The notes below the pieces were generated by a model. It searched no databases. It was not told the DNA's origin and saw only the letters and a program-made list of their open reading frames with translations. From CAYPHY01 sp964410625 (lineage in GTDB: Bacteria; Chloroflexota; Anaerolineae; Promineifilales; Promineifilaceae), in NCBI GenBank assembly GCA_964410625.1, contig CAYPHY010000052.1:1-35494 (forward strand): 35,494 nucleotides of DNA, read 5' to 3'. The translations under genes and the position numbers were made by a program. Of this stretch, positions 31,963 to 35,494 are shown one piece after another; position 1 is the stretch's first letter, and each line of letters begins with the position of its first letter.

Positions 31963-32928
31963 TCAAACCTCCGAGGTCTGAACGGTTACATCTCCTGTCT
32001 GGCGTAATGGTAATGTGCTTCGCAGCATATTGACAATCAACGCATCCCGCTGCGCTGCCATGGTGGATACATCCTCTCCCTCAGCTTCTGCAGCAACCCC
32101 TTCAGCTAACAATTTGGCGATTTCAGGCGTGATGACCACATCCCCTAGATCCGCCCACCAGCGGTGAAAACTATCGGCATAACGGTGACAAAATTCGAGC
32201 ATTCCTCCTTGCCCTGCCCCCAGGTGAAAGAGCATATGCGGTCCCATAGCCGCCCAGCGCAACCCTGGCCCGGCCCACACCGCTTTATCCACATCCTCGA
32301 CAGAAGCCACGCCACTTTGCACCAGATGGATAGCCTCGCGCCATAAGGCTGCCTGCAAACGGTTAGCCACATGAGCAGGGACTTCCCGCCGGACGCGGAT
32401 GGTGACTTTGCCCACTTGTTGATAGAAGGCTTCGGCCGTTTCCAACACACCAACGGCCGTCCGCTCATTTGCCATCAGTTCCACCAGGGGAATCAGGTGC
32501 GGCGGATTAAAAGGATGTCCCAACAAAAAGCGGTATGGATTTCGCCACCCCTGCTGCATTTCGCTGACCATTAGCCCCGAGGCAGAGGAGGCCACGATGG
32601 CTTTAGGTGGCAGATGAGGTTCAATCTCAGCGAAAAGCTGGTGCTTAAGGGCGAGCTGTTCTGGAATGCTTTCCTGTACGAATTGAGCATTCTGTACGGC
32701 GGAAGCGGCCGATTGATGAAAGTAGATTTGCTCTGGATCGCCCCGGTCTGTCATCCCCAAGCTTGTCAACGTTGGCCACGCCTGCTCCACATACTCGCGC
32801 ACTGCCTGTTCACTGTTTGCTGCCGGTTCGTATATATCCACGCGCAACCCGGCCGCTAAAAATAGGGCCGTCCAGCTTGCACCGATCACGCCTGCGCCTA
32901 ACACTGTCGCCTGTTCAAACTGTTCCAT
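31963..32928 (-). CDS. L-carnitine 3-dehydrogenase (321 aa)
   Basis: The second ATG (32928) is preferred because GGAGG is 5 bases upstream of it and only 2 from the first. The N-terminal Rossmann motif is GAGVIGASWTALFLAAGL (Gly11, Gly13, Gly16), FVQESIPEQLALKHQLFAEIEP and GHPFNPPHLIPLVEL are the 3-hydroxyacyl dehydrogenase blocks (His of GHPFNP catalytic), and WAGPGLRWAAMGPHMLFHLGAGQGGM is characteristic of carnitine dehydrogenases. It oxidises L-carnitine to 3-dehydrocarnitine with NAD. The last five residues are encoded by an AGACCTCGGAGGT-type repeat, so the natural C-terminus has been replaced. It lies 24 bases after the BKACE gene. Confidence 0.87.
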   Translation of the reverse strand: MEQFEQATVLGAGVIGASWTALFLAAGLRVDIYEPAANSEQAVREYVEQAWPTLTSLGMTDRGDPEQIYFHQSAASAVQNAQFVQESIPEQLALKHQLFAEIEPHLPPKAIVASSASGLMVSEMQQGWRNPYRFLLGHPFNPPHLIPLVELMANERTAVGVLETAEAFYQQVGKVTIRVRREVPAHVANRLQAALWREAIHLVQSGVASVEDVDKAVWAGPGLRWAAMGPHMLFHLGAGQGGMLEFCHRYADSFHRWWADLGDVVITPEIAKLLAEGVAAEAEGEDVSTMAAQRDALIVNMLRSTLPLRQTGDVTVQTSEV

Positions 32929-32952
32929 CATAGCCTCCTTATTACCCCCGAT

Positions 32953-33882
32953 CTAAAATCGAACCTGATTTGCCCCTTTCAGCGCCAGCCGTTGTCGGAC
33001 TTCCGTCGCTGTTGCCACTTTCAGGCCTAGACTTTCAATAATTGTGCGGATGTTTTGAACTTGTTCCGCATTGGATTTTGCCAGTTGGCCCCGACGAATA
33101 TACAAGCTGTCTTCCATCCCTACCCGTAAATTGCCGCCCAACATTGCCGACTGCGTAGCGAAAGGCATTTGGTGCCGTCCCGCCGCCAACACCGACCATT
33201 CATAGCTGTCGCCAAACAGCTTGTTGGCAATGGTGTGCATGTGCATTAAACTGTCCAGGTCAGCACCCACTCCGCCTAAAACACCAAAGACCATTTGCAC
33301 AAAGAAGGGGGGTTCGACCATTCCCATGTCCACAAAGTAGGCCAGATTGTAAAGATGCCCTAAATCGTAGCACTCAAATTCAAAACGTGTGCCGTGCTTT
33401 TCGCCTAATTCCCTGAGGATAAACTCGATATCGGCAAAGGTATTGGGAAAGATGAAATCTTTGGTCATGTTCAGGAAGGCAGGCTCCCATTCATGTTGCC
33501 AAAGCTGATGCTTCGCCACCAATGGGAAGATACCGAAATTCATGGAGCCAACATTGAGCGAGGCCATCTCTGGAGCGAAGGTATCGGCCGCCAGAATACG
33601 CTCTTCTTGGGTCATGCCCAAACCGCCACCTGTGGAGATATTCAACACCGCATCACACCCATCTTTGATGATCGGCAAAAATTGGCGGAAGGTCTCCACT
33701 CGTGGGTCGGGTTTGCCTGTCTCTGGATGACGAGCGTGGAGGTGGATAATGGCTGCCCCTGCTTCGGCCGCGCCAATGGCTGCTTCCGCTATCTCCGCTG
33801 GCGTAACAGGCAAATAGGGTGACATGGTGGGTGTGTGAATGCCGCCTGTTACGGCGCAAGTAATGATGACTGATTTGCTCAT
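32953..33882 (-). CDS. BKACE-family (3-keto-5-aminohexanoate cleavage-like) enzyme, probable dehydrocarnitine cleavage (309 aa)
   Basis: IITCAVTGGIHTPTMSPYLPVTPAEIA and IIHLHARHPETGKPDPR (zinc ligands His47 and His49) are BKACE signatures, with LNISTGGG and LGGNLRVGMEDSLYIRRG later. These zinc enzymes condense a beta-keto acid with acetyl-CoA. With carnitine dehydrogenase downstream, the expected reaction is 3-dehydrocarnitine plus acetyl-CoA to glycine betaine plus acetoacetyl-CoA, as for CdhC of Pseudomonas. It is the first gene of the minus-strand operon and faces the regulator gene across a 128-base gap holding the inverted repeat. GGGAAAG precedes its ATG. Confidence 0.87.
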   Translation of the reverse strand: MSKSVIITCAVTGGIHTPTMSPYLPVTPAEIAEAAIGAAEAGAAIIHLHARHPETGKPDPRVETFRQFLPIIKDGCDAVLNISTGGGLGMTQEERILAADTFAPEMASLNVGSMNFGIFPLVAKHQLWQHEWEPAFLNMTKDFIFPNTFADIEFILRELGEKHGTRFEFECYDLGHLYNLAYFVDMGMVEPPFFVQMVFGVLGGVGADLDSLMHMHTIANKLFGDSYEWSVLAAGRHQMPFATQSAMLGGNLRVGMEDSLYIRRGQLAKSNAEQVQNIRTIIESLGLKVATATEVRQRLALKGANQVRF

Positions 33883-33984
33883 ATGGTCGCTTTCCCTGGA
33901 TAGAAGTGGCTAGTCAGTGCTTGCCTTGTTTTTTATGCTGCAATGTAGATTGCTGAGACGAAGTCATAGTGCTGAAGACTAATT

Positions 33985-34006
33985 TACCTTGTCATAAGAC
34001 AAGGTA
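33985..34006. promoter_or_regulatory. Perfect 9-4-9 inverted repeat, probable operator
   Basis: TACCTTGTC and GACAAGGTA flank ATAA in the divergent gap between the BKACE operon and the AraC-type regulator. Its centre is about 47 bases upstream of a start predicted from TATAAT at 34031, a common activator distance. It is AT-richer than the filler palindromes seen elsewhere and unlike any of them. Confidence 0.6.
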
Positions 34007-34030
34007 GCTGATGTTTTTCGCCATATACCA

Positions 34031-34036
34031 TATAAT
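34031..34036 (+). promoter_or_regulatory. Perfect -10 box TATAAT just before the regulator gene
   Basis: TATAAT is followed by AATCGCCATC and the ATG at 34047, giving an mRNA start at about 34042-34043 and a nearly leaderless message. The -35 region (CTGATG around 34008) is poor, which suits an activator-dependent promoter. Confidence 0.5.
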
Positions 34037-34046
34037 AATCGCCATC

Positions 34047-35066
34047 ATGTCCGGTTCTGCCGTTGGCAACCCAATCCAGATTGGCCTACTGCTACTACCT
34101 GCTTTTAACAGCATGGCGGCAAATAGCTTTGTTGACCCTTTCCGCGCTGCCAACTATTTGCACGGCACTGCGCTGTATCAATGGCATTTTCTCTCTTTAG
34201 ATGGAAATCCTGTTACTGCCAGCAATGGGGTGGTTGTCTGCCAGACGATTCCTTATCATGAGGTGGGAGAGAGCCTTGACCTGCTTGTTGTCAATGCCAG
34301 TTGGACGCCGGAAAATTTCCGTGACCCTGCTATGCAATTGTGGCTGCGGCGTATGAGTCAACGGAGTATTCCGCTTGTGGGGATAGATACCGGGGCTTTT
34401 GTGCTGGCTTTTGCTGGGCTGATGAATGGCTATCGGACGGTGGTGCATTATGAGCATCTTGATTCGTTTCAGGAATTGTTTCCACAAATCGAGGTTAAAG
34501 CGTGTCTGTATGTTATTGATCGTGATCGTTTTACCTGTTGCGGTGGGGTGGCGGCTGTTGACCTGGCATTAGAAATCATTGGTCTACAGCAGGGGATGAC
34601 GGTGGCGAGTGCGGCTGCGCGTTATATTTTTCACGAGCGGCTGCGCGGTGGAGAGGAGAGACAACTTTCGCGCACCCATGAGCCAATAGGTTATGCTATC
34701 CCTGAAGTTTTGCGTAAGGTGTTTTTGTTAATGGAGCAGAATCTGGAAGAGCCAAAGCGTTTACCCGAATTGGCGCAGCGAGCAGGCGTATCCCAACGAC
34801 AATTAGAACGCCTTTTTCAACAGCATGTTGGGCTTACCCCCAAACGGTATTATCTCAACCTTCGCTTGAATCGCGCTCGTGCCTTGTTGACGCAAACAGA
34901 ACTATCTCTGGCTGAAATCGCGGCCGCTTGTGGTTTTAATAGCACAGAGCATTTCACACGCAGTTATAAGGATTATTTTGATACCGTCCCTAGTTTGGAC
35001 AGGACAGATGGGCGGATTCCGTTTCAATTTCGGCCGTTTCCGGGCTATTCAGGCATTAGACAGTAA
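34047..35066 (+). CDS. GATase1-like AraC-family regulator, CdhR/GbdR type (339 aa)
   Basis: The ATG at 34047 begins the usual N-terminus; 34011 would add an atypical hydrophobic stretch and lies upstream of the predicted start. Residues of about 10-190 are a DJ-1/PfpI-like domain (IGLLLLPAFNSMAANSFVDPFRAANYL; GIDTGAFVLAFAGLMNG replaces the GATase nucleophile Cys region; TCCGGVAAVDLALEIIG). The C-terminal part has two AraC helix-turn-helices: LPELAQRAGVSQRQLERLFQQHVG and LAEIAAACGFNSTEHFTRSYKDYF. The family includes GbdR (betaine) and CdhR (carnitine). Position and orientation suit control of the carnitine operon across the inverted repeat. Confidence 0.87.
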   Translation: MSGSAVGNPIQIGLLLLPAFNSMAANSFVDPFRAANYLHGTALYQWHFLSLDGNPVTASNGVVVCQTIPYHEVGESLDLLVVNASWTPENFRDPAMQLWLRRMSQRSIPLVGIDTGAFVLAFAGLMNGYRTVVHYEHLDSFQELFPQIEVKACLYVIDRDRFTCCGGVAAVDLALEIIGLQQGMTVASAAARYIFHERLRGGEERQLSRTHEPIGYAIPEVLRKVFLLMEQNLEEPKRLPELAQRAGVSQRQLERLFQQHVGLTPKRYYLNLRLNRARALLTQTELSLAEIAAACGFNSTEHFTRSYKDYFDTVPSLDRTDGRIPFQFRPFPGYSGIRQ

Positions 35067-35081
35067 TGCTCAATCGAGAAC

Positions 35082-35351
35082 CTCTATACAAACGAAGCAG
35101 CCTTCCTCGGCGACCGGCTGCTGGCTCCGCCGTGATCGACACGACACCCAGCTTCATTAAGCATCCCCTGGTTGTCGCTGACCGGATTGAGCGTATTGCG
35201 GCGGCCGTTGGCGACCCCCACCGCATCATCGCCGCGCCGGATTGTGGTTTTGAGACGGCCGTTGGTTCCAAAATGGTCGTCGAGGAAGTGGTCTGGGCGA
35301 AGTTGCGGTCGCTGGTGGAGGGGGCGGCGATTGCTTCGCAACGGCTTCTTG
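35082..35351 (+). pseudogene. Frameshifted duplicate of the MetE-like C-terminus
   Basis: The translation from LYTNEAAFLGDRLL, continuing after a one-base deletion near 35125-35131 as VIDTTPSFIKHPLVVADRIER, matches residues of about 299-388 of the intact protein at 21392-22558. It keeps APDCGFET and ends QRLLG. No start or upstream part is present. It begins just after the regulator's stop and ends exactly where the higB tail begins, so it looks like an insertion. Confidence 0.85.
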
Positions 35352-35396
35352 GAAGACAATGATGCTTATGATGTAGAGCTGTTAGACTATCATTAA
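35352..35396 (+). pseudogene. HigB toxin remnant (last 14 residues)
   Basis: EDNDAYDVELLDYH followed by TAA matches the conserved HigB C-terminus (a ...DGDAYDVEIVDYH-type ending). The rest of the toxin is missing, replaced on the left by the MetE-like fragment. Confidence 0.7.
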
Positions 35397-35407
35397 TGGA
35401 GCAAATC

Positions 35408-35452
35408 ATGATTCCCGAAAACCGAACTCCACCCACCCAGGGGATAGTGTAA
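35408..35452 (+). pseudogene. HigA antitoxin remnant (first 14 residues)
   Basis: GGAG precedes an ATG that encodes MIPENRTPPTQGIV and then stops at TAA 35450-35452. It starts like HigA antitoxins (MIPxNRxPTHPGEIL). A one-base loss within the CCACCCACCC run would explain the lost reading TPTHPG. The 11-base gap after the HigB tail is the normal higBA arrangement. Confidence 0.65.
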
Positions 35453-35494
35453 CGTTGTTTCTGTAAAAGTTGGCTGGGGTAGGCCATGAGGTAT

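Overview
The window looks like a chromosomal segment of an uncultivated-type, GC-rich bacterium, most likely a member of the Chloroflexota (Anaerolineae-like). This is inference: no rRNA or other phylogenetic marker is present. The clues are the extreme abundance of the hexamer CGGCCG, the many different long imperfect palindromes in the intergenic gaps, the CopC-CopD fusion with YtkA-like neighbours, and an effector-associated C-terminal domain of a kind I associate with Chloroflexota and Cyanobacteria.

Layout. 1-640: a palindrome, then a small membrane-protein gene with a clear promoter and terminator. 651-3673 (minus): a copper-type cluster of a His-rich membrane protein, a YtkA-like secreted protein and a CopC/CopD fusion. 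3988-8504: independent genes for a methyltransferase, a small membrane protein, an M1-family lipoprotein peptidase, a CPBP membrane protease and AroQ. 8648-9046: a RidA pseudogene with two amber codons. 9462-11580 (plus): a leader peptide coupled to a VOC protein, then choline-sulfatase BetC. 11656-12621 (minus): an Rpn/PD-(D/E)XK transposase-like nuclease. 12724-22558 (minus): a long catabolic cluster running MetE-like, RidA, nitrilase, AP-superfamily phosphatase, peptide-type substrate-binding lipoprotein, two permeases and two ATPases. 22932-27423 (plus): an MDMPI/DinB-like protein, a GNAT and a P2A-type Ca2+ ATPase. 27466-27538: tRNA-Asp(GTC).

Directly after the tRNA is the most interesting segment. 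The last 13 bases of the tRNA gene are repeated at 30587-30599, and the roughly 3.06 kb between the copies is AT-rich, nearly free of CGGCCG, and holds only two tightly coupled genes. One is a vWA protein with its own N-terminal domain. The other is a protein kinase-like protein ending in a domain resembling effector-associated (death-like) adaptor domains. I read this as a tRNA-integrated island carrying a candidate two-gene conflict, immune or signalling system. No integrase is visible inside it.

30793-35066 is a quaternary-ammonium (carnitine/betaine) module: a CntA/GbcA-type Rieske oxygenase, L-carnitine dehydrogenase, a BKACE-type dehydrocarnitine cleavage enzyme, and a divergent GATase1-like AraC regulator of the CdhR/GbdR type. 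A perfect 9-4-9 inverted repeat lies in the shared intergenic region. Together with BetC this gives the window a theme of osmolyte and methylated-amine use. The right edge (35082-35452) is a scrapyard: a frameshifted copy of the MetE-like C-terminus is fused to the tail of a higB toxin gene, followed by the first codons of a broken higA.
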